This document shows positions 1 to 5,775 of a stretch of 8,868 bases of DNA, piece by piece. The notes beneath the pieces were generated by a model. The model was not told the origin of the DNA and made no database searches. It saw nothing but the letters and a program-made list of their open reading frames with translations. This stretch comes from Planctomycetota bacterium (GTDB lineage: Bacteria > Planctomycetota > Phycisphaerae > UBA1845 > CAIVHJ01), in contig JACZTW010000157.1 in NCBI GenBank assembly GCA_022573485.1, positions 1 to 8,868 on the forward strand, read 5' to 3'. The translations under genes were made by a program, and so were the position numbers. Positions within the stretch are counted from its first letter, which is position 1; each line of letters opens with the position of its first letter.

Positions 1-36
1 CAGGGGAGCGCGACAGCACAACGGAGTTCAGCGGCG

Positions 37-483
37 ATGCGACAAAGATGCCCAAATTGTTTTGAATGTGTTCCGTTTCGGCGCATCTTCACGCTCACAC
101 GTCAGTGGCGGTGTGCGCATTGCGACGCCCTGCTCGAGATGAGGGAGAATTCGAGAGGCAACTTTCTCATCTTCGTGGGCTTCGTGGCTCTGGGGCTCCT
201 CACCCTCACGTGGTGTGCTCTATCGCCGCAAATCGCACCTGCTTGGCTCGGTAGCCTCCCGCGCACCCTCGGTGAGGCGGGTTCACTGTTGGGTTGCTTC
301 CTTGTGTGGATGCTTGGACTGTACGTCGCCATGCGCCTGGTCGACAATGTGGTCGTGGTCGGCGAGTGTTGCCGCCAATGCGGCTATCATCTTCGGGGTC
401 TCACCGAACCGCGCTGCCCCGAATGCGGCACGGCGTTCACGCTGCCGAGTTCTGACGAGCGATCGCCACCCACTGACAACTGA
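37..483 (+). CDS. Membrane protein with two zinc ribbons (planctomycete type)
   Basis: A 148-residue protein whose role is unknown. It has one CxxC pair near the N-terminus (C5/C8) with a second at C26/C29, forming one zinc ribbon. Two hydrophobic helices follow, at about 42-64 and 81-101. A second ribbon, C112/C115 and C127/C130, lies in the context CGYHLRGLTEPRCPECG. That last motif is a familiar signature of many small planctomycete proteins and is the best taxonomic clue in the window. The likely topology has both ribbons on the same, probably cytoplasmic, face of the membrane. The ATG at 37 is preceded by a weak GGAG at about 22-25. The last five residues (PPTDN) and the stop are encoded by a heptamer repeat, so the natural C-terminus may have been altered. 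The minus-strand gene at 488 converges on it, only 4 bases away. The gene call is firm; the function is not. Confidence 0.85.
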   Translation: MRQRCPNCFECVPFRRIFTLTRQWRCAHCDALLEMRENSRGNFLIFVGFVALGLLTLTWCALSPQIAPAWLGSLPRTLGEAGSLLGCFLVWMLGLYVAMRLVDNVVVVGECCRQCGYHLRGLTEPRCPECGTAFTLPSSDERSPPTDN

Positions 484-504
484 CGACTCACAACTGACAA
501 CTTC
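470..504. repeat. Heptamer array A, five CNACTGA-like units
   Basis: Five consecutive 7-bp units read CCACTGA, CAACTGA, CGACTCA, CAACTGA and CAACTTC. The array encodes the last codons and stops of both converging genes (37-483 and 488-1180). A related array in the same orientation lies at 3011-3045, at the other end of the phage-like block. Confidence 0.75.
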
Positions 505-1180
505 TCTTCTCGTCCTTGATCTCCACGCCGTAGATCCGCCGGACAATTTCATCGAAATTTTCCGGCAGGCCGGTGTCGAGTGGTTTGGCTTTGTCGTTGC
601 CGCCGGCGGAGTCGGTTTGTTTCGCCGTCTTGAGTTCGACGTTTCGTTCCTTGACGCCGACGGCGCGCTGATCGGTGATGATCTTCGACAGCCGGACCAG
701 CTCGGCCGTCGGAAATTGCTCCTCGTCTTCCTGCAGCATGCCGGACACAGTTGACATCAGGCTCAGGTAAGCGGAATTGCAGAGACGATCTGCTTCGTCC
801 CGCTCAGGCGAACCGAACATAGCCCCGATGACCCGACCCGTCGCTGCAAGCCGGCCCCGCCAGCCCTTGCGCCGCGCGTAGACCAAAAATGACTTGTATG
901 TGATGCCCTGATCTTTCAGGGCGAAGTGATCGTAGATCTTGCGGACACTCTCAAGCCTCCTTGGCCGGTCGGCGATGGCTTGATCGATGCGACTGCGAAG
1001 ATCATCCGGCAGCGATTGGAGGTCGCCGGGGTCATTCTGGCCCGCACCTCGTGCCTGCGCGCGGGCTCCCGACCCGTCGGGATTCCATTCCACCCGCGGC
1101 TCCTTGGGTGCTGAGGTGCGTTGCGACTTCACAGATGCCGCCTTGCGGCGTTGCTTCGTGGTCGTGCGCTCGCGCGGCAT
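488..1180 (-). CDS. Mu gp27/DUF3486-like phage protein, possible small terminase
   Basis: A 230-residue soluble protein. A basic, low-complexity N-terminus (1-50) is followed by an LPDDLRSRID stretch at about 57, then a helix-turn-helix-like region 'SVRKIYDHF..GITYKSFLVYARRKG' at about 78-105. The middle is helical and rich in Leu and Glu, and there is an 'LPENFDEIVRRIYGV' segment near the C-terminus. The opening LP...R..ID...SV..I....GI.YKSF..Y layout resembles the Mu gp27 (DUF3486) family, thought to act with the large terminase in DNA packaging. It is the last gene of a six-gene minus-strand run and starts 6 bases after the winged-helix gene, which is where gp27 sits in Mu-like phages. Its final residues (SCQL) and stop fall in the heptamer array. 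No large terminase follows. The upstream SD is weak. The family call is by pattern only; it could be an unrelated DNA-binding protein. Confidence 0.6.
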   Translation of the reverse strand: MPRERTTTKQRRKAASVKSQRTSAPKEPRVEWNPDGSGARAQARGAGQNDPGDLQSLPDDLRSRIDQAIADRPRRLESVRKIYDHFALKDQGITYKSFLVYARRKGWRGRLAATGRVIGAMFGSPERDEADRLCNSAYLSLMSTVSGMLQEDEEQFPTAELVRLSKIITDQRAVGVKERNVELKTAKQTDSAGGNDKAKPLDTGLPENFDEIVRRIYGVEIKDEKRSCQL

Positions 1181-1186
1181 GATGGC

Positions 1187-1504
1187 TCACAGTTCCAGCG
1201 CCGGGTCTTCGATGCAATGGTCGGCGATTTCGACGCCGTCCGAAGTCAGGCGGAACCACCGTTTCCGCCACGGTGTAGCCCGCTCGTCGGTCTCGTTGTC
1301 CGCCACCACGCGGGCGATGTAGCCCTTCTCGCACAGGTACACCAAATCACGCCGAAAATAATCCCATTCCAGTTGCGGGAACAAGATCAATAAACTGCGC
1401 AGAAGTTGCTCGCCCATCAGCGCCGCCGGATAGAGCATTTTCAGAGCGACGAGCGTTTCGCGCCGTACTTGCTTGACTTGTCGTGCCGCTGCATGTTGAC
1501 CCAT
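1187..1504 (-). CDS. Small winged-helix protein of phage operon
   Basis: A 105-residue basic protein. The pattern 'RRETLVALKMLYP' at about 14-26, 'LEWDYFRRDLVYLCEKGYI' at 45-63 and 'RKRWFRLTSDGVEIAD' at 80-95 is a compact winged-helix fold: a recognition helix, a 'YLxEKGYI' turn, a wing, and a final T..G..IAD helix. Mu-like phages often carry a small protein of this kind just before gp27, and I infer the same role here, possibly in packaging or late regulation. The frame is open upstream to 1678, but the true start is the ATG at 1504. A strong GGGAGGAA lies 9 bases before it, inside the last codons of the upstream gene, and the extra upstream frame is antisense-like and overlaps that gene. 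The stop is 6 bases before the gp27-like start. Confidence 0.75.
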   Translation of the reverse strand: MGQHAAARQVKQVRRETLVALKMLYPAALMGEQLLRSLLILFPQLEWDYFRRDLVYLCEKGYIARVVADNETDERATPWRKRWFRLTSDGVEIADHCIEDPALEL

Positions 1505-1509
1505 GACCG

Positions 1510-1902
1510 TCAATTCCTCCCTGCGACCAGCGCCTCCGTCAGCCGCACCATGGCTTCGGTCGCCTGCGCGAAGTGGTGCGCCAGACCGTTGCCGTTTTCG
1601 ATTCCCACCTGGATGCGCGTGACCAACTCCGTCAGCTTCTCCAATTGCTTGCGAGCGTGCATCGACTCGCGGAGCCATTCTTCCTTAGTGGTATAATCCC
1701 GTTCGAACTCGCCGACCCGCCGCCTCACGTCATGAAACGCCGCGTCAAGATGTTCGAGCCGATCCTCGATGCCCTCGCAGCGATCCACCTGGTAATCGCG
1801 GATGCTCTTGAGATACAGCGTGATCATCGCCAGCGGCACGCCCAGCAGCGGCACCATCACCCCGATGATCGCACCCAGAGTTTTCCAATCGATCTCGTTC
1901 AT
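1510..1902 (-). CDS. Membrane-anchored coiled-coil phage protein (DUF2730/gp25-like position)
   Basis: A 130-residue protein. One N-terminal membrane helix spans about 8-31 (IGVMVPLLGVPLAMITLYL). A long charged heptad-like region from 41 to the end includes 'DRLEHLDAAFHDVRRRVGEFERDY' and 'EEWLRESMHARKQLEKL'. This one-helix-plus-coiled-coil form matches small Mu-like phage proteins (the DUF2730 or gp25 position, or Rz/XhlA-type lysis accessories). The ATG at 1902 has GAGGAAG immediately upstream. The clover palindrome lies between this gene and the one before it. The role is probably lysis or membrane association; which family it belongs to cannot be settled by eye. Confidence 0.7.
   Translation of the reverse strand: MNEIDWKTLGAIIGVMVPLLGVPLAMITLYLKSIRDYQVDRCEGIEDRLEHLDAAFHDVRRRVGEFERDYTTKEEWLRESMHARKQLEKLTELVTRIQVGIENGNGLAHHFAQATEAMVRLTEALVAGRN
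1514..1521 (-). promoter_or_regulatory. Ribosome binding site fixing the 1504 start
   Basis: The minus strand reads GGGAGGAA, 9 bases before the ATG at 1504. It is the strongest SD in the block and lies in the last codons of the upstream gene, so the two genes are probably translationally coupled. It rules out the longer reading that begins at 1678. Confidence 0.7.
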
Positions 1903-1942
1903 CTTCCTCGCAGGTAGGGTGAGTCGAGACCCACCTGATCTG

Positions 1943-1995
1943 GTAGCGGTCGGCGTCCCTGCCGACCGACGGCCGACACAGAGGTCGGCCGCTAC
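1943..1995. repeat. Clover-shaped palindromic repeat (REP-like)
   Basis: A 7-bp outer stem, GTAGCGG (1943-1949) with CCGCTAC (1989-1995), encloses two adjoining hairpins. The first is CGGTCGGC (1947-1954) with GCCGACCG (1961-1968) and a 6-nt loop. The second is GGCCGAC (1971-1977) with GTCGGCC (1984-1990) and a 6-nt loop. The outer and inner stems share a few bases, so they are partly alternative structures. The element begins 5 bases beyond the stop of the 2001-2318 gene in a gap of about 100 bases. I believe similar GTAGCGG-CCGACC elements are frequent between genes in planctomycete genomes. Confidence 0.75.
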
Positions 1996-2000
1996 AGGCG

Positions 2001-2318
2001 CTAGCGCAGTTTCAAAACTTGTTTGATCACCAGTGCCACAATGCTCAATACTTGATTCAAGCGATCGATCCGCACGGCCCCGTTCAGCAGATCTTCTCGG
2101 AACTGCCGCACCACGTCGCTGTCGCGCAGGCGTTTGACGTTCGTCCGTCGGGACGGGGCGCCCAAGATCAAGTCCAGCGCGTCCGCATCGTTCGAGAGCG
2201 TCGCGCTGTCCGGCTCGCCGACCACGGTCGCTGTGTCAGGTGCATCCGCGCCAGCTTCATCGCCAACAGCAGCATCCAATTCGTCGATCAGTGCATCCAG
2301 TTCGTCGGTAACAGACAT
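2001..2318 (-). CDS. Hypothetical protein of phage operon, acidic with C-terminal helix
   Basis: A 105-residue protein that I do not recognise. Residues 1-50 are strongly acidic and Ala/Asp/Glu-rich (DELDALIDELDAAVGDE), probably disordered or weakly helical. A short basic patch (RRTNVKRLRD) lies at 57-66. The C-terminus, about 86-105 (RLNQVLSIVALVIKQVLKLR), is amphipathic or membrane-seeking. The ATG at 2318 is preceded by GAGGAG, which lies in the final codons of the upstream gene; the two genes are 4 bases apart. Its place between the lipoprotein and the membrane coiled coil suggests a lysis or membrane accessory role, but this rests on position only. Confidence 0.7.
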   Translation of the reverse strand: MSVTDELDALIDELDAAVGDEAGADAPDTATVVGEPDSATLSNDADALDLILGAPSRRTNVKRLRDSDVVRQFREDLLNGAVRIDRLNQVLSIVALVIKQVLKLR

Positions 2319-2322
2319 GCGT

Positions 2323-2772
2323 TCACTCCTCGTTGACCAGCAATCCGAAAATTCCCTGCCCGAACCGAAGCCGCCCCAGAGCGTGGCTCTTCAGGTCCTC
2401 CGCCATGTCCGCGAGCACGTCCAGATTTCCCAGCGCGATAATAAACCGTTCCACTGCGACAGCGCGGTCGGTGCGCAACTTCGCCAGAACGGCCCTCAAA
2501 GCCGCGCTGTCTTCTTCGAGCTTCGCTTTATCTCCGTCGGCGCCAGCCACTCTGGCGACGAAAGACTGGATCGCAAAGGCTTCACTTTGCTCGTCCAATT
2601 GAGCGAGATCGGCATGATATTCCTCGACCGTCATCCGCATTTCGGTTGCGATCGCCAGCAGCGACCGCGCGGCCGACAGATCGAGATGTGCGCTGCTCGC
2701 ACATCCAGCGTTCAGCGGAATGAGTCCGGCAAATACGACAGCGAAGGTAAATCGCGTGAACATCACCATCAT
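2323..2772 (-). CDS. Putative lipoprotein, helical (lysis cassette position)
   Basis: A 149-residue protein. An N-terminal signal-like stretch (FTRFTFAVVFAGLIPLNAGC) ends in a candidate lipidation Cys at 24. The box is imperfect, with Asn at -3 where Leu is usual. The remainder is almost wholly helical and charged, with heptad-like 'EEYHADLAQLDEQSEAFAIQ' at 50-69 and 'KAKLEEDSAALRAVLAKLR' at 82-100. The ATG at 2772 overlaps the stop of the upstream holin-like gene (ATGA), with GAAGG before it. A short helical lipoprotein next to a two-helix membrane protein recalls Rz1 or spanin partners, but it is longer than a typical Rz1 and is not Pro-rich, so that remains a guess. Confidence 0.7.
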   Translation of the reverse strand: MMVMFTRFTFAVVFAGLIPLNAGCASSAHLDLSAARSLLAIATEMRMTVEEYHADLAQLDEQSEAFAIQSFVARVAGADGDKAKLEEDSAALRAVLAKLRTDRAVAVERFIIALGNLDVLADMAEDLKSHALGRLRFGQGIFGLLVNEE

Positions 2773-2993
2773 GTACCTTCTTTTTTCGGCGGGGCAGAGC
2801 GTGAGCCCGCGTCTTCATGCGCAATGCCCAGGATCAACGCGACGCCCACACCCAAAACCGTGTGGATCATTACTTCACCCACGTCCAGGCCGGCCTGGGC
2901 TGCGTAAGCCGCCAGCACGGTGGCCAGCGCGACTCGAACCTTGCGCGATCGGAGCGGGCTCAACGCGCTCTGCAGAAGGGAGGAAACCGACAT
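2769..2993 (-). CDS. Small two-helix membrane protein, holin-like
   Basis: A 74-residue protein with two hydrophobic segments, about 19-35 (VRVALATVLAAYAAQAG) and 41-58 (VMIHTVLGVGVALILGI). They are joined by a short turn containing 'GLDVGE' and followed by a charged tail ending PPKKEGT. Size, topology and first place in a phage-type lysis run fit a small holin, which would form pores in the inner membrane to release the lysin. No endolysin gene is visible next to it. I chose the ATG at 2993, with GGAG 7 bases upstream, over an in-frame TTG at 2999. The stop overlaps the next gene by 4 bases. The holin role is inferred from topology and context. Confidence 0.65.
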   Translation of the reverse strand: MSVSSLLQSALSPLRSRKVRVALATVLAAYAAQAGLDVGEVMIHTVLGVGVALILGIAHEDAGSRSAPPKKEGT

Positions 2994-3000
2994 GATCAAA

Positions 3001-3004
3001 CTCC
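3001..3004 (-). promoter_or_regulatory. Ribosome binding site of the holin-like gene
   Basis: GGAG on the minus strand with a 7-base spacer to the ATG at 2993. This favours the ATG over the in-frame TTG two codons upstream. It lies just inside the heptamer array that bounds the operon. Confidence 0.55.
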
Positions 3005-3010
3005 GATTCG

Positions 3011-3045
3011 TTACGGACTACTGATTACTGACTACCGACTACTTG
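3011..3045. repeat. Heptamer array B, five YTACTGA-like units
   Basis: Five 7-bp units read TTACGGA, CTACTGA, TTACTGA, CTACCGA and CTACTTG. Unit length, unit number, orientation and the degenerate last unit (CNACTT) all match array A at 470-504. It lies just upstream of the first gene of the phage-like block. The following stretch, 3046-3226, holds no gene that I can support. Confidence 0.7.
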
Positions 3046-3226
3046 TATTACTTGCCCCCCGATCGCTCAAATCCCGACGGCCCAACGATCGCCACCCTTC
3101 CCATGCACTCTTGGATTCCCTGCAATGCAAGCAACAACGAAATTCGGGTGCAGGATCGGAACTGGGACAAACACAGTGCAGGGCGATCAGGCAAGAGAAA
3201 CCACGTGACTGGAATGGGTGGACGGC

Positions 3227-3862
3227 ATGGAGTTTGACACACTCGAGGCAGTTCTGCTGGCCATCGGCTTCCTGGTGCCAGGTTTCGTATGGTCAAGTGT
3301 GCTATCTGTCCTGGTTCCGAGGAGAGCACGCGCTACGGAGATCAGGTTTCTCGAATTTCTGACATTGAGTTGTTTCAACCACGGCCTGTGGTTCGGGGCA
3401 CTGTGGTTCATATTTGCGACCGACTTCTCGACTGAATACCCGCGATGGACCGCTCTCTGGTTGTTTGCTATAATATTCATGACGCCGATCGGGTTGGGGT
3501 TTCTCTCTGGAAAACTTCAACAGCGGAACGCGGTCAATCGCCTGCTCGTTAGGCTGGGGTTTCGGACAATCTCCTCGATTCCGACTGCGTGGGATTGGTA
3601 TTTTGGCAAGGGAGTGCCCTGTTGGGTCGTTGTGACACTCAAGAACGGTTCTCTGGTCGCTGGGTTTTTCGGAACCTCTTCGTTCGCAGGTGATGATCCC
3701 AACGAGCGTGATTTGTATCTGGAAGCTCAGTTCAAGCTCGCAGGAAAGGGGCGATGGAAACCGGTAGCAAACTCTGCTGGTGTCTTGATCAAAGCAGATC
3801 AAATTGCACTCTTGGACTTCAGGAAAATTGGGGGTACTAAAGATGACCGACAAATCAAATAA
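3227..3862 (+). CDS. DUF6338-like membrane protein
   Basis: A 211-residue protein. The N-terminal half is membrane-bound, with helices at about 8-30 (containing 'FLVPGF'), 45-65 and 73-94. The C-terminal half is soluble, with 'AWDWYF' at 121-126, 'PCWVVVTLKNG' at 131-141, 'NERDLYLE' at 159-166 and 'AGVLI' at 184-188. This combination (LxPGF helix, AWDWxF, PCWVxVTLKDG-like strand, ERDxYLE) matches my memory of the DUF6338 family, whose function is not established. I chose the ATG at 3227, with GGTGGA just before it; a GTG at 3218 would add three residues. It lies on the opposite strand to its neighbours on both sides and overlaps the start of the next gene by 20 bases, so the two form a coupled pair. 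It looks like cargo within or beside a phage-like element. Confidence 0.8.
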   Translation: MEFDTLEAVLLAIGFLVPGFVWSSVLSVLVPRRARATEIRFLEFLTLSCFNHGLWFGALWFIFATDFSTEYPRWTALWLFAIIFMTPIGLGFLSGKLQQRNAVNRLLVRLGFRTISSIPTAWDWYFGKGVPCWVVVTLKNGSLVAGFFGTSSFAGDDPNERDLYLEAQFKLAGKGRWKPVANSAGVLIKADQIALLDFRKIGGTKDDRQIK

Positions 3863-4034
3863 ACAAAAATACGCGTCCAACGCAGACGCGAAGAAACACA
3901 TCGGCGACAACGATCAGCGGCAGCGCGGTTATACAGCCCAGGCCACCGAGCCATTGGATCCATCGAAGCTTGAGCCCCCCTTCGGTGATACGGCGGTGCA
4001 GCCACCGAAGCACCCGGCCTCGGAGGAGAAGTAA
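3843..4034 (+). CDS. Small disordered Pro-rich protein coupled to DUF6338 gene
   Basis: A 63-residue, highly polar protein without predicted structure. It has a Lys/Asn/Asp-rich N-terminus (MTDKSNKQKY), a central 'QRGYTAQ' and a Pro-rich tail (LDPSKLEPP...AVQPPKHP). The ATG at 3843 lies inside the last codons of the DUF6338 gene (20-base overlap), with a G-rich stretch (GGGGG) 6-7 bases upstream, so translation is probably coupled. In-frame starts further upstream are possible but would lengthen the overlap. Small proteins with an RGY..P..PPxGG-like tail next to membrane proteins are familiar to me, but I cannot name this family. It may be a partner or adaptor of the DUF6338 protein. The 46-base gap to the converging gene contains no convincing terminator. 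Confidence 0.7.
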   Translation: MTDKSNKQKYASNADAKKHIGDNDQRQRGYTAQATEPLDPSKLEPPFGDTAVQPPKHPASEEK

Positions 4035-4080
4035 CCTCCTCGGCCTACTGCTCCTTTCCTGATGTTGGACCACCGTATTA

Positions 4081-5601
4081 CTATCGCTGGCGCCAGAGGT
4101 AGTAAACGGGTTGCGTGCCGACCAGACCGCGGAAGGCTTGGGCGAGGAATTGCGGCGATTGTCTGGCGACGCGTTTTTCGCCTTCGCCGGTGGTGGCTTG
4201 ATACCATTGGTAGATCATCTTCGCGACGACCCTGCGGACGCGAGGCCTGCGCACAACCTGGTTGACAAAGTCCGCTCCGAACGGGTCAGCCCCGAGTGTG
4301 TCGAGTTCGCGGAGCAACTTGGCGCGCTCGGCGGGCATGGGGCATTCGCCGATCCGCTCCATGCCGGCCCGCTCGAAGACTGGATTCACACTACCCATCG
4401 ATGCCAAACACTCGACATACGGCACGCCGACCAGCGGCAGGGTCTTACGCACCAAATAGTGCCCCAGGCCGCAGCCGCGAACGTCCGGATGCACCACCAG
4501 CCGCCGCAGAATGCGCATTTCCTTGTTGAGCAGCTTCGCATTGCGTTTGAATCGGCCGTCCAGCGCACGGTTGCGCAGGCTCAGTTCCAGCGGCGAATAC
4601 GAATAGACCACGATGGCCAGCTTCTCGCCGCCGCGTTTTTCGCGGAGCACGAACACGCAATCGACAAATCCCAGCTCGTCCGTCTGACGATAGTGCATGG
4701 GTTTGAAGTCCAGATAGTCGCGCTTGCCCGCGCGCTCGATGACCACATTGCGGCGCAGGCTGATTGGTTTGTTCTTTGGATTGTACCGTCTGGTTTCGGG
4801 TGGCTTCGTCGAATGCAGTTGCAGCAGCACGTCCGGTTGCAGATCCGCTACGATGTCCGGACTGCAAGTGGCTACGATCAGTGTGAGCCGCAGTCGTGTG
4901 GTCAGCTTGCGCAGGTTGTACGCGATCGAGCGGGCCGCGCGGCGGTGCAGCACGGCGCAAAACTCATCGCACAACAGCAAGCCCGACGATCCGTCGTGCA
5001 AGTGATGATCGATGCACCACGCCAGCCGGGCGCGGAATTGCTCCCCATCGGAAAGCTGGTCGTATTGTCGAAGCCACAACCGTGGCTCGCCCAGTGCGCA
5101 GGCCGTGAGCAGTTGCAGCGTCTCGGCCAACGAGCGACGGCTGCCGACCGCATCCACGATCGACTTGCTTGCCGGCAGCGCGGCCCGATGCACTGCATGG
5201 GCGCGCGGGCAGCGCTCCTCGAGCGCCTGCAGGATGGCCGACTTGCCCGCGCCAGAGGGTCCGCTGATCAGCGTGATCGTGCCGGGCTCCAAAGAGAGCG
5301 CCAGGTCCTCGACGATTCGAATCGGCTCGGGATGCGGATTGACGCCGAACTGCCGGCAAATCTGCCCCACGCGGGCGGTCATCTTCGCCGGGCTTGGTGT
5401 TCGCGTAATGCTGAGACGATACGCGCCCGAAACGCAGTCCGGCCGGTCCGGGCGCTGAGAATCCCGTGCCGGCCGAGTCTCGGCATCTGGATCGCGCCGG
5501 CCCTTCACGCTTCCGCGCGTCAAATCCATGCCCTTACGCTTCCGTTTGACATGAGGGGAGCGTTTCTTTCCTGATTTGTTCTCTGATCGAACGTAACTCA
5601 T
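4081..5601 (-). CDS. ABC-type ATPase fused to GNAT acetyltransferase-like domain (COG2401 type)
   Basis: A 506-residue soluble protein. Residues 1-55 are very basic and low in complexity. The ATPase domain (about 90-265) has Walker A GPSGAGKS (114-121), a signature-like LSDGE (183-187) and Walker B LLLCDE with D212/E213. The usual switch His after 'AT' is absent: the sequence is ATCSPD, with Ser at 247. A GNAT-like domain follows, with motif A 'RLVVHPDVRGCGLG' at 367-380, which includes the acetyl-CoA loop RGCGLG. The conserved-looking tail ends 'FRGLVGTQPVYYLW'. This architecture is COG2401, an ABC ATPase fused to a predicted acetyltransferase, whose substrate is unknown. There is no transmembrane partner, so it is not a transporter. 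The ATG at 5601 has no SD and AT-rich DNA before it; an ATG at 5529 (residue 25) is a real alternative. It lies downstream of the repressor gene on the same strand. Confidence 0.88.
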   Translation of the reverse strand: MSYVRSENKSGKKRSPHVKRKRKGMDLTRGSVKGRRDPDAETRPARDSQRPDRPDCVSGAYRLSITRTPSPAKMTARVGQICRQFGVNPHPEPIRIVEDLALSLEPGTITLISGPSGAGKSAILQALEERCPRAHAVHRAALPASKSIVDAVGSRRSLAETLQLLTACALGEPRLWLRQYDQLSDGEQFRARLAWCIDHHLHDGSSGLLLCDEFCAVLHRRAARSIAYNLRKLTTRLRLTLIVATCSPDIVADLQPDVLLQLHSTKPPETRRYNPKNKPISLRRNVVIERAGKRDYLDFKPMHYRQTDELGFVDCVFVLREKRGGEKLAIVVYSYSPLELSLRNRALDGRFKRNAKLLNKEMRILRRLVVHPDVRGCGLGHYLVRKTLPLVGVPYVECLASMGSVNPVFERAGMERIGECPMPAERAKLLRELDTLGADPFGADFVNQVVRRPRVRRVVAKMIYQWYQATTGEGEKRVARQSPQFLAQAFRGLVGTQPVYYLWRQR

Positions 5602-5668
5602 TATTTTATAAATATTTACACAACAACAAGTCTTACTTAGTTACCGAACATAAACCTAACACTAGTGT
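5602..5668 (-). promoter_or_regulatory. AT-rich promoter region of the COG2401 gene
   Basis: This is one of the few AT-rich stretches in the window. It holds the palindrome TAAATATTTA (5609-5618) and the palindrome ACACTAGTGT (5659-5668). On the minus strand TTGTTG is followed after 15 bases by TAAAAT, but that -10 would touch the ATG at 5601, so this promoter would favour the start at 5529. The exact promoter is uncertain. The rest of the gap to 5775 shows nothing recognisable. Confidence 0.4.
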
Positions 5669-5775
5669 CGCCAGCGTGCCTCGTCAAGAGCAATGCCATA
5701 TTTTATTACAAGTGCTTTGCTGGAACGGGGTTACGAATGGGGTCGTGGGGACGCTGGCTGGGCGCAGGCTGGGCT

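Larger units (their letters stand above)
488..2999 (-). mobile_element. Truncated Mu-like phage lysis/packaging block (remnant or cargo)
   Basis: Six minus-strand genes with overlaps or gaps of a few bases, except for one gap of about 100 bases that holds a palindrome. The order (holin-like, lipoprotein, unknown, membrane coiled coil, winged helix, gp27-like) resembles the region just before the terminase and portal genes in Mu-like phages. No terminase, portal, head, tail, transposase or integrase gene is present in the window. The block is bounded by two heptamer arrays. Its phage origin is inferred from order and size; no single gene here proves it. Confidence 0.5.

Noticed and set aside
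470..504. CRISPR array
   Set aside because: The units are 7 bp with no spacers and there are no cas genes nearby.
1505..1678. Upstream extension of the winged-helix gene
   Set aside because: It would overlap the membrane coiled-coil gene in another frame. The strong GGGAGGAA and ATG at 1504 give a better start, and the extension is Arg/Gly/Ala-rich shadow sequence.
1943..1995. tRNA gene or other structured RNA
   Set aside because: The clover shape is only 53 bases long, lacks T-loop and anticodon features, and its stems overlap. A REP-like DNA repeat fits better.
2134..2907. A 257-codon open frame on the plus strand
   Set aside because: It is antisense to three well-spaced minus-strand genes with good ribosome binding sites. 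The translation is low in complexity and without motifs.
4017..4045. Terminator between the small disordered gene and the COG2401 gene
   Set aside because: GGAGG/CCTCC can pair across about 8 bases, but the stem is only 5 bp and no T-tract follows on either strand.
4111..5574. A 487-codon open frame on the plus strand
   Set aside because: It is antisense to the COG2401 gene, whose minus-strand translation has clear Walker and GNAT motifs. The plus-strand product has no recognisable motif and the typical composition of a GC-rich shadow frame.
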